A stretch of 64,000 bases of DNA from Talpa occidentalis (GCF_014898055.3 NW_023601212.1:33840329-33904328); one strand, 5' to 3'; shown: positions 11,476 to 24,353, counted from the stretch's first letter. The notes: generated from the letters alone by a model not told the origin. Translations and numbers: made by a program.

Positions 11476-12799
11476 TTCTCAGCTATCTAGTTTGAGTAAT
11501 AATGTACCTTTTACTCAAGGAGCAAGAAATTCCCTCTAGAATTCTCACTAACTTACAGCTCTAGACAAATCAGGTGCCCAAGGAGGATGACTGGTATCTA
11601 GAGATTAGTCAGAGATCCAGGAAAAGAGCAAATGGAAGTGATCCCAAGTGGGAAAAGGTATGTGGAGGACACAGAGCCACAGAGAAAGGAAAGCTGAGGG
11701 GTTGGACCAAGGAGAAAACTTATTCTCATTCATCGCATCATCAATACCAAACAGAAATGATGACAGTCAGAGTCAGAGAAACAATCATAAAAAGAGAAAT
11801 TAAGCAGCAAAGATGAGAACCTGGGCAATTGCCTGAGAGTATTCTTGCAAAACCTCAGTCCTTGGTCATTTCTGCAGTATTTTTTTAATGTGGCAGAACT
11901 TGAAGGTTGAAGACTAGTAAGTGAGGAAATTTGAAAAGTGGGTAGAAATTTAGGCTTTGGTGACTTGAACTCTCTTTGGTACTAACAACTTTCTGCAGCC
12001 TGGGGTCTACCTCTGGGAATTGATAAGGGCACTAGCTGTTTCTCTGCCAGAGTCCAGTAGATCCCAGAAGTGTTATAACTATGACTCCTTATAAACTAGA
12101 TATCTTGTGCTCAAAAATTTTACCTTAAATCTAACTTAGTCCTCTCATAATACCTCACCAATACTAGGTTAAAAATAATACAGAAAAATAAAAAAGGCTT
12201 CAAATGTGGATGTGTTTTTATTTCTGGCATTGCAGCAAATAAACACCCCAAGTGAGCCCTTTGATAAATACTTTTGAAATGTAAGTTAACCATTTTTAAA
12301 ATATTTCTTAAAATATTAAGCACATCACTGGACTCAGGAAAGAGAGAAATGTGCCTGTCATGTTATGTGTATAGATTGAACAAATTGTAGAGGGTGTATT
12401 TAACTTAAGTTGTTGTCAGCGATAGCAGGAACAAAAAACACTATCCCTCCATGGAAGAAGTCAACTACATTCCTATGGTTAAAGAATTTCCAAGAGTAGA
12501 GTGCTCTGGAGAAGGAGTAGCTAATAATGAAAACCAAATCAAACAAAAAGTACCTCCCCTGCCCTGCCTTCTACAAGCACAGAGGAAAACTAAGTACTAT
12601 GGGTAAAAACCAATAGAAATTAATGGATGAGAAAAGCAGATCCAAAGTGTCAGATAGCAACTTTTCAGTCATGCTTTAAGTGTTATTGCTTAACATAATT
12701 TAAATAGAAGAGAAGCTTAAACATGTGAGACAGGGCTATAGATTTGCAATCAGAAAAATCCTAATTCTCACTAGGCATCTGTAGGGTAAGGTAAAAGGT
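11476..12799. other. Intron downstream of the exon
   Basis: No repeat or exon recognised. Short open frames at 11574-11816 (+) and 12120-12323 (-) show no known motif. Confidence 0.4.
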
Positions 12800-13080
12800 A
12801 TCAGGCTTTTCTGCCCTCCCGCCATTAGGATAGATGGTGGAACCCTGCGATCCTGAGTGCGTGCCTGATGGCTGGCACCTGGAGTAGGGTGTGGGCATGC
12901 GTAGGTGGGTACACCTGCGCTAAGAGACTGATTTATAAGGGTGGTGCAGCGGAGTGCGGTGTGGTGGTAGTGCAGTGTTAAGGGTGGAGGAGTGGAGTGT
13001 ACAGAGGAGTACAGCGACTACAAACAACGGCGAAGAGCATGTGGCTGCTAGAACCGTTCATAAACCTGCCCGGAATGGGT
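12800..13080 (+). other. Unexplained GC- and CpG-richer segment
   Basis: Starts near ccctcccgccattagg. It has several CpGs and a tttataagg motif at about 12931, and leads into a 69-codon open frame (12997-13206) containing LLEPFINLPGMGWLLYSIYK. It stands out from the AT-rich intron. It could be a retrocopy of a 5'UTR plus start codon, an old LTR or chance. I do not recognise the peptide. Confidence 0.35.
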
Positions 13081-13687
13081 TGGTTGCTTTACAGTATATA
13101 TAAAACCATATTAGACACAACTGACACAAAAATTAGTACACTGGAAGTTAGAACTAAAGAAATTATAGTTAAATCCAGGAAATTAAAAATGGGAAAATAT
13201 GAATAAGAGAATGTAAAATGTAAAAGATGCAGGCAACATGGAAGTCAGAGTGGGAAGATATAGTTCATGCTCAGTGGGCTGCCAGGGGAGATAATGGAGG
13301 GAATGCAAAAATGGGATTTTTTTTTTTTTTTTGGTACTGTTAAACGATTGTAAAATGTTCTCAGTCAAAGCAATCCTCAATAATCACCAGTAGAAAAATC
13401 ACAGGAACCCAACATTAAACATATTTTAATGAGACTGCAGGATATCAGAGAAAAAGAGGACTTGGTAAATGACAAAGGAGATACTGATCAGTGGAGAAAA
13501 GATGGCTGTTCAATAGTTTACAAGACAGTTGGTTATCCTTGTGGAAGAATAATTGGATCTCTATTATGTAAGTCTTCTCGTAAATCAACTCCAGGTGGGC
13601 TAAATGTGAAAGATACACTTTAACACTTACAATATTATAATTAGGAATTTTGATTTAGAGTAGAGCAGAATTTTTTTTTGTAAACAT
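13081..13687. other. Intron with a T16 run at about 13317-13332
   Basis: A poly(T) run with no recognisable retrocopy body. The 64-codon open frame at 13429-13623 has no identified homology. Confidence 0.35.
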
Positions 13688-13702
13688 CAGCTCAAAATTT
13701 TC

Positions 13703-13988
13703 TTTTTTTTTTTTTTTTTTAAAGATTTATTTATTTATTCATACAAGCACTGGGTACAGTCAGAAGCGCGGGAGGGTGAGAGAATTCACCAAAGCCAGAG
13801 CGAGGAGCAGAACAGGCAGAAGGACAGAAGTACACTGCTGAGGGGAGCAGCGGGGGGCAGGAGAGGTCTGCGCGCCATGCGGGACCCTCCTCAGGTGGCC
13901 GGGGAGCAGCCGGGGATCGAACCGGCGTCACAGAGACTGCGGGCAGCTTCGCAACCCAGCGCTCAACGGCTGCGCCACTGGGGAGGCC
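13703..13988 (-). mobile_element. tRNA-derived SINE, young subfamily
   Basis: Antisense copy with a long T tail, body and ...actggggaggcc end. It carries the extra ccggggagcagc block also present in the copies at 24002 and 30605. Perfect 15-bp target duplication cagctcaaaattttc at 13688-13702 and 13989-14003. Confidence 0.95.
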
Positions 13989-14003
13989 CAGCTCAAAATT
14001 TTC

Positions 14004-15715
14004 AAATGTATGTAAGAGAATTTCAAATTATCTACATTAACAGTTAAATCATCCTGTTTTTCTAAGAACACTGAAAGAGAATAAAATCAACTACAATTTA
14101 GGAGAACTTTAAACAAGACTTTTAGCAAAAGTACCCCAGTAACCTCATTATTTATAAGATTAATATGTATTAATAATATTATGATAAACCCTTAGATTTT
14201 CCCACCTCCTATTTTGAAAATCTGACAGTGTCAATGTTGGTAAGGATCTGGTTTATCAGGAAAACTCACACATAGATGGTGAGAGTATAATGTTATAATT
14301 GACTTATCATTAACTATAAAACTTTACCTTGTGCCTTTCCTATAATCAAGTAATCCCTTTCCTAAGTGTTTTCCCCAGGGAGGTACTTGTGCTTGTCTAG
14401 CAGAAGTCACATCCAAACCATTCACAGCAATTCTTTGCTAATAGCTTCAAGCTGGAGATAACTTGAACCTCTAGCAATAATAGAATGGCTATAAACTGAT
14501 ATATTTATGTATTGGCATGACATACAGTTGGGAAAAGGAATGACTTTAGCTATTGACATCAGTGTGAATGGATATGAAAAACAGATTATTGAGCAAAAGA
14601 ATTCTATGACTTTATAATTGCATGCTATCATACTCCATTTACTTAGAATTCAAAACTGGAAACATTGAAAAGAATACTCTATTTAAAAATTTCTGCATTG
14701 ATAGAAGTATAAAGGGAAAAAAAGAGAGTGATATAATACAAAATTTGTGGTAGTGTTTACCTCCAAGAAAGGAGATGATGAGGAGAAGATACATAAAGTG
14801 AACATAAGGATATAGTGCAAAATTACCCATTTTATTACTTTAATGTCCACATGTTATTTTATTATACAGTTTTAGAAAGTGGAGAGTTTTCAAATCACTC
14901 CCACCAGAGGTGGCTACAGAGAAGTGTGGAGCATTACCAAAAATAAAAAGGAGTTTAAGTCCCCTTTGGACATAATTATCAAGTTATTCATGTACATGAA
15001 TCATACTTCTACCACCACAAGGAAAACTACACAGACAAAAAGAATTGTGCCTCAGGTCTCCTGCAAACTGCAAATACACAAATTTCACATTAAATTGACT
15101 TCAAGTCTTAAATGCTCAAGACTACCAGCTGGGAAGTTTTGTCATTGGGATTGTTTTCTATGTGGAGATACACACGTACATACCTGCCTATGTATACACA
15201 CACACATGTGTAAATGATTAGATTTGAAGCTACCAAAGGAGTAAGGCAGAGGGCCCAGTGCACTGTGGATGAGTTGGTGGTGGGTGTGATGTAGTCACAT
15301 AAGTCTGAGGAAGTGTGAATTACTGAATCAAAAATAGTGCTGTAAACAGGTTTAACCTCAATAAAGAGAAAGAAAAATTCACAGTGGTAACTGGTTATTT
15401 TGATCAAAGTGTGCTGAAAGTACTAGTAAAGATTTTCCTTTCAGCAACAAAAACTACTCAGATTACTTTTGCAAGATTAGTTTCACAAGATTAAAGGAGA
15501 GCATAAAATTACACAGTTTTCTAGTGAAATCACAATATAGCTATCTCAAACACAGTACAAAATAAGTATGACTTTATTTCAATTGTCTATTGTACAGAAT
15601 ATAAGAAAATCAGATTTCCTTTAAGAAGGAAAAAAAAAAAGGAATAGAGCTATGCTAGCATTTCCATATAATTAGCCAGCAGAATAAACATTGTATTGAT
15701 AAAGCATAAAAAATT
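14004..15715. other. Intron sequence, nothing recognised
   Basis: AT-rich. There is a short alternating purine/pyrimidine patch (acacacgtacat...tacacacacacatgtg) near 15168-15211. Confidence 0.4.
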
Positions 15716-16100
15716 AAAATTTTATTTTATTGAGGAAATATTGTTTTATTGCATTGTAGGTGAGTCAGGGTTAAATAATCACGCCCATTCCCACCACCAA
15801 GGCACTCATAATTCTCTACCATAGTCCCATGGGTCTTCTCCACTCCCCCTACCACCTCTGGTAGCTTTACTTTACCAACAAATTTTTAGGGTTTATTTTG
15901 GTTTAGTTTTGTCCATTTGGTTTATTTCTCTATATTCCACATGTGTAAGTGAAACCATTATTTGTTTTTCTCCTTCTCACTTATTTCACTTAGCATAATC
16001 CTCCTGTTCCATCCATGTTGTTGCTAGTGGCAAGCTTTTGTCTATTTTTCATAGCTGAGTAGTATTCCATTGTATGTTTATCCTACATGTTCTTATTTTT
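15716..16100 (-). mobile_element. L1 3' end, antisense
   Basis: An antisense 3'UTR (ttttattttattgagg, then C-rich cccattcccaccaccaaggc) leads into ORF2 C-terminal sequence (tagcataatcctcctgttcc and gagtagtattccattgtatg). Confidence 0.7.
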
Positions 16101-16139
16101 TAAAAGAAATCTTGGTAGACAAAGTGAAGTTGGGTTGAG

Positions 16140-16460
16140 GATTGACTAGAGAATATAATTAAAGATTATGCCTAGTGAAATAAGACAGAGAAGCAAAGTT
16201 CTGTTATGGTCTCACATGTGAAATCTAAAACAGTCAAGTAAACAAATATAAATGATACCCATAAATGCAAAGCACATATCTGTTGTTGCAAGACATGTGG
16301 AGTGGGGAGTCAGCAAATGTGTAAAGGAGGTCAAGAAATCCTACTTCCACTAATAAAATAAGTCCTGGGAATGTTGTATACAGCATGGTGACCAAAGCTG
16401 ATAGCACGGTATGGCATATATGAAAGTTACTTAAGAAAATAGATCTTTTTTTTAAAAGAT

Positions 16461-16507
<47 letters not shown>

Positions 16508-16915
16508 TTTGAGCGCTGGGTACAGTCAGAAGTGCGGGAGGGTGAGAGAATTCACCAGAGCCAGAGCAGGGAACAGAATAGGCAGACTGACGAAACTCAC
16601 TGCTGCGGGGAGCAGCGGGTGCGGCAGGAGAGGTCTGCGTGCCATGTGGGATCCTCGCCGGCGGCCGGGGTTCGAACTGGCACTGCAGAGGCCTTGGGCA
16701 GCTTCGCAGCCCAGCGCTCAACTGCTGTGCCACCAAGGGAGGCCCAGAAAATAGATCTTTAGAGTCATCATGACAAGAAAAAAAATTGTATGTATGGTGA
16801 TTTACATTAACACTGGACTTCATGTGGTGATTATTTTGCAATATGTGCAGACACTGGATCATTATGTTGTATACCCAAAACTAACATGCCAATTATATTT
16901 CAATTTTAAAAAATT
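16140..16915 (+). mobile_element. Older L1 3' end, sense, split by a SINE
   Basis: Sense ORF2 end and 3'UTR: aaataagacagagaagc, ggtctcacatgtgaaatc, then after the SINE ggtgattattttgcaatatg and gttgtatacccaaaactaac. These are standard L1MA-like 3' motifs. The SINE at 16449-16745 interrupts it. Confidence 0.65.
16449..16745 (-). mobile_element. tRNA-derived SINE with a long (TTTA)n tail
   Basis: Antisense copy whose tail has grown into about twelve TTTA units (16463-16511). Perfect 15-bp target duplication agaaaatagatcttt at 16434-16448 and 16746-16760. Confidence 0.95.
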
Positions 16916-18990
16916 ATAATTAGAAAGATAGGTAGTATTTCTATGATTTATGGCCTTTGAGGATTGAGTTAGAGTCCCAATATCTATTTCTGAACTTCAG
17001 TAAAAAAATTTTTTCCTTGAATTTCATCACATCGATGTACAAATTCAAATACTCTTCAGTATCAGAGAACAGTACATTTTATATAATGAGGTTATTATAG
17101 AGAGATTGTGAAATAGACTTAAAAAGGAATATGTAATCTTGTAATACTAATGTGTTAAGCAATCTCAATTGCAAATCAGGCAAATGCTATGAATTTCTTC
17201 TAGCTCCATAGTCCAAAGGAAGGAATATTAATATGTAATTTACATGTACTGTAATATATTAAATTGTAGCTTAAGCTTCAACTTCTAATTAGTTTACAGG
17301 ATTGTTTAAGATTATGAAGTAATTATTTTCTAATTAATTTTAAATAGTTGTTGTTATTTACAAAGTAAACCTGCTACTGCTATTTTAATATTTAGAGACT
17401 TGCTCCTTTCAAATATTGCAGTTTAATTAACCTTGTGAGATTACAGCCCAAGATTGTATTTAGAAAGAAGAAAAACTATTTGATAACTTGATTGATTCTC
17501 TGTCATTTGTTAATTATTTACTTATAAAGTTCTAATTAGTGCTTTTCATTATCACATGTCTGTTCTTTTTTGAAATGTTTGGTCTCTAAAATCTTTATTT
17601 AAGGAGAAATACCTAAAGTATTAGAAGGAGCTACATAAGTATCATATAAAATCATTGGTAGACACTGAATCATCTTATTCCTACTTCTGGTATTTATCCA
17701 GTAGGCACATTTTCATTTACTTTTAATCTGCCAGATAATGTGCAGTGTCAGTTTTAGTAAATTATTGTTTTATTGTAGCAATAATATACAAAAATATTAA
17801 ACAAAACTAGCCCGTAGCATTACTGCGGAAATGTATGGCTAAATGTATAGATAAGTTTCTAACTGATTCTGTCTGTAGTATAATTCCTTTCTTATATCAG
17901 AGCTTCAGTCTGTATACATTCTTCAGAACTCACTAAAGTTCCCCTCATTTGGCTATAAAGAACATTCATCCATCCACTAAACACTAATTACAGCAGTAAA
18001 GTTTTTTTAAGTTGCCATCTATCTAACAAAAATTTCCTGTTTATATTTACTTGAATATATTAGTCATACTTATTTTCAACTTGTTGCTTAACAAGTCCAT
18101 TCTCAAAAGTCCCTGTGGTCTACATTGTTTTTTCTTTCACTTAAATTTTAGTCATCTTACTTGTTTCCTGTGTGACTTACCATTATCAAGTCCTGGAAAT
18201 TTACATAAGCAATTATAGAATTATAGGATGATGTTACCTTCCTATAGGGAAGTTGTAGCTGTGTGTCTGGCAGAAAGGAATACTGGGAGTTCTAGCAATC
18301 CCGCAGCAGAGGATTTAACTCTGGGTGTCGGTCTCAGTGATGGCCAGTCTATTCCTGATTCATCCTAGTGTTTTCAGTAATGCCCTTATATGCATGGTGT
18401 CACCTGCGAGGGTCTCATCTCAAAAATGTGGAGGCTTTATTAAATTCTCCCCCTTGGCAAGCCTTTTATGGCAGTCCTTGTCTTCTTCATCCTGCAAGGC
18501 TGTTGAAAGTACTGCTCTCAACTCTTCTGGAATCACAAGGTGCCCACAGTGGAAAAGCACCTTCAAATGTAGTGCTCACCAATCCTCAGTTTCATCTCTC
18601 CCCAACTCTTCCCCAACATCTCCATAAGGTATTTTTTTTTTTGTTGCTTCATGAAGGGACCTGCAGAGAGGCGTTCAAGTTACATCATCTGCGATTATAG
18701 AAGTGGAAGTACAAAGTAATGTATATTTTATAGGAGTTTTATTTTAATGATAATGATTCATCCTTACTGCGTTTGTGCCTGTTTTCAACCCAACTCAGAG
18801 ATGAAATTAACTTTAAGTAGAAAAGATAGAATCATGTAACTGTATTTAAACTAGCTACTACAGAATCACAACACATAACATCCATTGCACTGCTTCCAGG
18901 AAGTCACTGTTCCAAGTACTTCCCACATAAATACTCTTCTACATTTCATAGTAATTCAGTAAGGGAAGCATTGCTATGATTTCCATTTTA
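16916..18990. other. Intron sequence, nothing recognised
   Basis: AT-rich. 18300-18620 is slightly GC-richer, with overlapping short frames but no domain. Confidence 0.4.
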
Positions 18991-19262
18991 TTTATTTATT
19001 TTTAAAAGATTTATTTACTTATTTATAAAAGCACTGGGTACAGTCAGAAGCGCGGAAGGGTGAGAAAATTTACCAGAGCCAGAGTGGGGAGCAGAACAGG
19101 CAGACTGATGAAGTACACTGCTGGTGGGAGCAGCGAGTGCAGTAGGAGAGGTCTGCATGCCATGCAGGACCCTTGCTGTAGCCGGGGATCAAACAGGCGC
19201 TGCAGAGGCCTTGGGCAGCTTTGCAGCCCAACACTCAACTGCTGCGCCACCTGGGGAGGCCC
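18991..19262 (-). mobile_element. tRNA-derived SINE
   Basis: Antisense copy ending at gccacctggggaggccc. Perfect 14-bp target duplication tgatttccatttta at 18977-18990 and 19263-19276. Confidence 0.94.
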
Positions 19263-19276
19263 TGATTTCCATTTTA

Positions 19277-19957
19277 TAAGTGAAGAAAAAAATAAAAAAG
19301 TTATCCAGAGCTCTTCATCACTAGACTCTCTAGACTTACTAAATGTGAGTGTTAAACAAATTTCATGTGGCTCAGTTTTTCCTGTTATGTTGAGTATTCT
19401 GTTATCTAATAAGTTAGAGTTTTCATGGTGTTAGTCTTTAAGAAAATTTGAATTTATACTAGTTGTCCTTTTTAAGGGAATGGAAGTCATTTATTTTAAA
19501 TTTGTTCCATCTAAAATGATTAATTTTTTAATGTAGAAAGTAAGAGAGTGAGATTCAGTTTTGTTTTGGGGGCAGGGGCAACAGATGTTATTTCATCTTC
19601 ATTTTGAAAACTCTAATCACTGGCCAGATTGAGTGGGGACATCTCTTAGCTGTCTTACACTATTTTTTTTTTCTATTCATTTCCCCTTTGTTTATTGTTT
19701 ATTATGAATTGTAATGCAGAAGTTACATAGTTTAAAATATTTGTGTATTTCCATAGGGTATTTTCTGAATGTGGAATTAGTTTATTATAATCGATTGCTT
19801 CTTAGAATTGGTTGCTTCTGCATACTAAAACAATAGCTGTTTGTCATAGAATTACTCCCTGGTGTGGTGCTGTAGCACTGAGCTGCAGTGGCTGGACTGT
19901 AGTATTGAGATAGTCTTTCCATAAGATGTTGACATAGTAACTTAATACACAAAATTG
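19277..19957. other. Intron sequence, nothing recognised
   Basis: AT-rich spacer between two SINEs. No named feature. Confidence 0.4.
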
Positions 19958-19965
19958 AATATGCA

Positions 19966-20229
19966 GGACCTCCCCGGTGGCACAGTGCATTGAGCACAGC
20001 GCTGTGAAGCTGTCCGCAGCCTCTGCAGTGCGGGTTCAATTCCCGGCCAGCCGGGGAGATTCCCACATGGCACGGCAGTCCTCTCCTGTCGCATCCGCTG
20101 CTCCCCTCAGCAGTGCTTTCAGTCCATCTGCCTGTTCTGCTCCCACTCTGTCTCTGGTGAATCCTCTCACCCTCCCATGCCTCTGGCCTGTATCCCAGCT
20201 ATTGTATGAATTAAAAAAATAAAAAAATA
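19966..20229 (+). mobile_element. tRNA-derived SINE, older subfamily
   Basis: Sense copy: cctccccggtggcacagtg head, B-box region gggttcaattcccgg, and a short A/T tail. Carries the gcacagcgctgtgaagc variant typical of the older group. Flanked by aatatgca (19958-19965 and 20230-20237), a short target duplication. Confidence 0.9.
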
Positions 20230-20237
20230 AATATGCA

Positions 20238-22807
20238 AAGTGTATATCAATGAGATAGAATCTATTGCAGGTTTATTTGTTTTAGCTTTTATCTTTAATT
20301 ATCACTGATTCCAACGTTAAATAGTCACAGACTTTTAATCATGTTCAATCTATGCAAAAAATAGTATTTGGGGCACACATTTCTAAAAATGCTGATCTTG
20401 TTGCAGTTTTATTATATTTGTCAAAAAGACTTTCCAAGCAGTCCTTTCATGAATTTTCAGTGTGAGAAAAAGTAATACATGAGTGAAAGCAAACATAAAA
20501 CCAAGCAATGGGGGAAAAACTAAATTGTAAATTAATTTTCAGGAAACTGCATATAAAATACAAAATTTCACAGTCTCATTTCCACATTTTTCTGAACAGA
20601 ATGCATTTTTTAGTGAAAACATTTATAAATATTTTATAAATTTACTCTGTTAAATTATATCGCGATCAGGTAAATACTCTTAAAGAAGTTAACATCTTTT
20701 TCGTTGATTTTAGCCTCTCTCAAGAGAGGGTCCCTCCCAAGATACTGGACTAATATCCTAAAAGGCTAAAAAAATATTAGTAAGGCATTCATTTTTATTT
20801 GATTTTGTGTGGTGTGCTTTAAAAGTATGACACTTCCAGCAGTTAGGTAACTCATGTTTTTATCTGCTTTTTTTGTGAAGATTAAACATCTGTCTGCCAA
20901 TTCTCCCCCCTCAAAAGACATTAAGATGTGATTTCACCAGCCCATTTTGGAGGTGGGTTAGCCCATCTGTCTTTCAGAATGTGGTGTCTTTCTTCACCAT
21001 TATTGTACTAGAGACCCTTTAACTTCAACCAGTTGAAATAAATCTCTTTTAAATCTAATTGTTATGGGCATGTATATTGATATTAGCAACTTAAATCTTA
21101 CAATACTAAAAGGCATCAAAATAGCACAGTAGGATAATACACAAGACAGTAATGTGTGTGTGCATGATCTCCGCACTGCTCAAGGGATGTTCTTGATTTG
21201 TTATTTTGTCTCATGATTTTATCTCTTGTTCCAAGTAAAAGTTTAGAGACAAATCCAAAAGTGATTTATTAGTTTTCTGAAATTACAGAAAGTAACATGG
21301 CTTCTGAAAAGTAGTACATAGAAGATAGTCAAGATTACCTGTAGTTTACCATCCAACCATAACCACATTTTGACTTGCTGTACATTCTGAAAAATGGCTT
21401 CATTTTTTCTCTGTAAATATACAAACACATAGAAATGGAATATACAGACTTAAAAAGTAATTCTTTTAATACCTGAAGGGACTTCACTCTTATAAGGGAA
21501 GACATGAAACACAATGCATCAAAGATATGCCTGCATCCCTGGTGTGCAGGAGACCAGGTCAGCCCTCAGAAGCAACTTCCACTATTACTGCTTCACATCC
21601 ATCTTGTGTTTTCCTCCTCCTACAATTGATTGATTGAGTCATTGAAAGGCAACCCTTTAATATCCTGTGCTGCAAACACAATATGAACAATTCAGTGTCA
21701 CAAGAGCTTTTAAACATCTGTTCTGCTTTGTGTTGATGTCGTGTCGAGCACGTGGTAATTGTCTGGGTCACCACTGTAATACGCTTTATTTGGAATGTGG
21801 TCTCCTAGCAACTCTTTCTTTTTTACTAATGGATGAATTGATTTCTGCACACTTGGGATGCTTCCTACCACATGTGAAATTTTCACCTTGTGTGCAAATA
21901 TAAAATGATCAGATTTACATGTAGACTTAATTCTAAGAAATTATTCAAATTTATCACTTGCCTTTAATGTATTATTTCAGAGGTTAAACTGACCATCAGG
22001 TATATTTAGTAAAACCGCATTTATTCAGACCTCATTTTGGGGATATACAGCAGATTTGGCAACAATGTCTGAAACATGCAGATAGGTCCTGGTGGGAGAC
22101 GTGTTGAAGTAGCAGAGTAATTTTGATGATCAAGTGACCTTGTAGTCTGTATGGTGTAGGGAAATGGCCTGGACTGTGCACTGAATGTCCACAGATGCAG
22201 TTTTCTGTTTTGACCCACATGAAACCCCATTCTTGTGATCCTGGCTGGAGCCATAGTAGGAGAAACTCACTCCTCCTTCAACAAATCTTTTCTATTTGTT
22301 AAAATACTATTTTCTAGACAGTTGGTTAGGGACTGGGGATGTAGGGATAAGCAAATAGCATATGACTTTCACCTTCCCAGAAATTACAGTATGTGGAACC
22401 AATACCTGTACAGGACAGACTTGATTAGCAAGTAGAAATTAACACTTGGTGTTTTCTCAATACTATTTCCATTTTGATGTGGAGAAATTTTTGGAAAGAT
22501 GTGGCAAAGACTAAATTCTTAAAGAAAATATTTGAGATGTTGTTATACATCAAACCTATGTCATTTTGGTGTCTGTGTAGATTTTCTATAGATCTAGGGA
22601 GGTGGTGTTGACATATATTGAAAACCAACTCGTTGCTAGTAGTTGGCTTGGAGGTTTATATGTAATGTTATTAAATCTATACAAATGTCATAGGAAAGAC
22701 ACATGTGCAGTTTTTGTATATTTTAAAGATCAAGAGGCAGGACACAGGTTTTAAAGAATATGTGTAAGATGATGGAAAAGTAATATATTTATAATGCATC
22801 TTGTATA
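20238..22807. other. Intron sequence, nothing recognised
   Basis: Unique AT-rich DNA. A small hairpin (cctctct-ca-agagagg) lies near 20713-20728 inside ttttagcc/ggctaaaa arms. No transposon is recognisable around it. Confidence 0.4.
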
Positions 22808-22990
22808 TGTCGGACTTGTGTAGGTGTTTCATATACTTTATCTCTTTTCATCCTCCCTTGCCACAAAACCCTGCAAAATAAGTTTTGGACATCTTATTTT
22901 ACATTTAAAGAATTTAACAAGTTTATATCACTTGACCTCTATTAGGGAGGTAGTCATTGCAGAACTAAAATTTGAACACAGATAAATCTG
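22808..22990 (-). mobile_element. MIR relic, antisense
   Basis: Diverged antisense MIR: ttatctcttttcatcctccc, then a gcaaaataagttttggacat core, ttttacatttaaagaattta, and aaatttgaacacag. Confidence 0.65.
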
Positions 22991-23050
22991 CTTCAAGCAA
23001 AAATCTTTGATTTTTCCTTATACCAAGATGGTGAATACCTCACCAAAAAG
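22941..23050 (+). repeat. ~110-bp direct repeat, copy 1 (overlaps MIR)
   Basis: Matches 23491-23600 at a constant offset of 550 bp with about six mismatches and no gap (attaggsaggtagtcattgc ... gtgaatacctcacca). It includes the distal part of the MIR and the sequence next to it. Confidence 0.9.
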
Positions 23051-23271
23051 CCCAGAATAAATTCTGTTATCTGAATACTGAGCCTGCGTTGCCTCTCACA
23101 CATCATTATGCCTATGATGAGCTGGGTATTTCGTTTACCTGGAGTGTTTGTGTGTTCTCTCACTTGCTCCCTCACATGTTTTCTCTGTGTATGCATACAG
23201 ACATACTCACACATGTGAGCATAATTTAACATTTATGTGTATGAAGCATATTTCTGTATTTGCAAAATACA

Positions 23272-23312
23272 CATATGGTGTGTATGTGTGTATATGTATA
23301 TGATAATATATG
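23272..23312 (+). repeat. TG/TA-rich microsatellite
   Basis: Short alternating tatggtgtgtatgtgtgtat and tatgtatatgat tract. Confidence 0.75.
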
Positions 23313-23490
23313 ATACTGTCATCTAAGTCTTAAAACAATTATGGACCATGGGTCAGATAATATTATCCTTTAAAAAAAACTAATGAGAAAACCAAGAGTC
23401 AGAGAGTTTGAGGGACTTAATATCAAGCAAGAGTAAATAAGACAGATTAAGAGTAGATTTTGTACTGGAATTCAAGTGTGTTTGACTTGA

Positions 23491-23600
23491 ATTAGGCAGG
23501 TAGTCATTGCAGAGCAAAAATTTGAACACATATAAATCTGCGTCAAGCAAAAATCTTTGATTTTTCCTTATACTAAGATGGTGAATACCTCACCAGAAAG
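23491..23600 (+). repeat. ~110-bp direct repeat, copy 2
   Basis: Partner of 22941-23050. The mismatches are scattered substitutions, so the duplication is older than the exact 117-bp pair at 4124/4979. Confidence 0.9.
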
Positions 23601-23985
23601 TCCATGCCCTTTGCCATTACCTTACCCTGCCTCACATAATATAATTAGAATATATAGTTTCTAATCTTCTAAGCTAATAACCGTCATCTTGCTTAAAAAA
23701 AAGTTATTGCTTTTATCTTTCCCTAAGAAAGAAATGTTCAGGTGCAATCACAATGTAATGACTTGAAGGCATTCTAATTTGAGGGCAAATTCTATTGACT
23801 ATAATTACATGAAGATGTTGAAATAATGAGGATAATTATGTCCACATTTAATATAAGGAATCAAAGTTGGTGGTTCTGTAAAATTTCAAAATCTCTGAAG
23901 AAAAAATTAAGTTGGGAATAATATTGAAATATAAACTTCTGTAATATTAGCTGCTCATAAAATAATAGAAGATATGTGGCAGTAT
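23601..23985. other. Intron sequence, nothing recognised
   Basis: AT-rich spacer before a SINE. Confidence 0.4.
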
Positions 23986-24001
23986 AATAATCCAAACTAG
24001 G

Positions 24002-24337
24002 GGGCCTCCCCGGTGGCGCAGCGGTTGAGCGCTGGGTTGCGAAGCTGCCCGCGGCCTCTGCGGCGCCGGTTCGATCCCCGGCTGCTCCCCGGCCACCGGA
24101 GGAGGGTCCCACATGGCGAGCAGACCTCTCCTGCCGCCCGCTGCTCCCCTCAGCAGTGTGCTTCGGTCCTTCTGCCTGCTCTGCTCCCCGCTCTGGCTCT
24201 GGTGAATTCTCTCACCCTCCCGTGCTTCTGACTGTACCCAGTGCATGTATAAACGAAAACAAACAAACAAATAAATAATAAATAAATAAAAACATGCCTC
24301 TATAAAAAAAAAAAAAATAAAATACTTTAAAAAAAAA
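24002..24337 (+). mobile_element. tRNA-derived SINE, youngest type, with an extended 3' tail
   Basis: Near-consensus sense copy. A-box tggcgcagcggttgag starts at 24014 and B-box ggttcgatcc is at 24068-24077. The CpG-rich body is little decayed. After the usual aataaata tail it continues aaaacatgcctctataaaaa, which is also in the copy at 30605 and in no other copy here. Perfect 16-bp target duplication aataatccaaactagg at 23986-24001 and 24338-24353. Confidence 0.97.
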
Positions 24338-24353
24338 AATAATCCAAACTAGG

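Noticed and set aside
16463..16511. CRISPR-like or satellite array from regular TTTA repeats
   Set aside because: A pure tetranucleotide SINE tail in mammalian DNA with no spacers.
16497..16862. Recurring open frames with a shared peptide (RLSAGLRSCPRPL and QSREQNRQTD types) at many places, e.g. 24013-24231, 40284-40616, 59104-59364
   Set aside because: They are simply the two strands of the GC-rich SINE body read through; each coincides with a SINE and its target duplications.
20708..20780. Miniature inverted-repeat transposon suggested by ttttagcc/ggctaaaa arms and a small hairpin
   Set aside because: Arms are only 8 bp and no target duplication is convincing.
24014..24077. tRNA gene suggested by A-box and B-box
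   Set aside because: The boxes belong to a SINE head; no tRNA cloverleaf, anticodon arm or mature 3' end follows.
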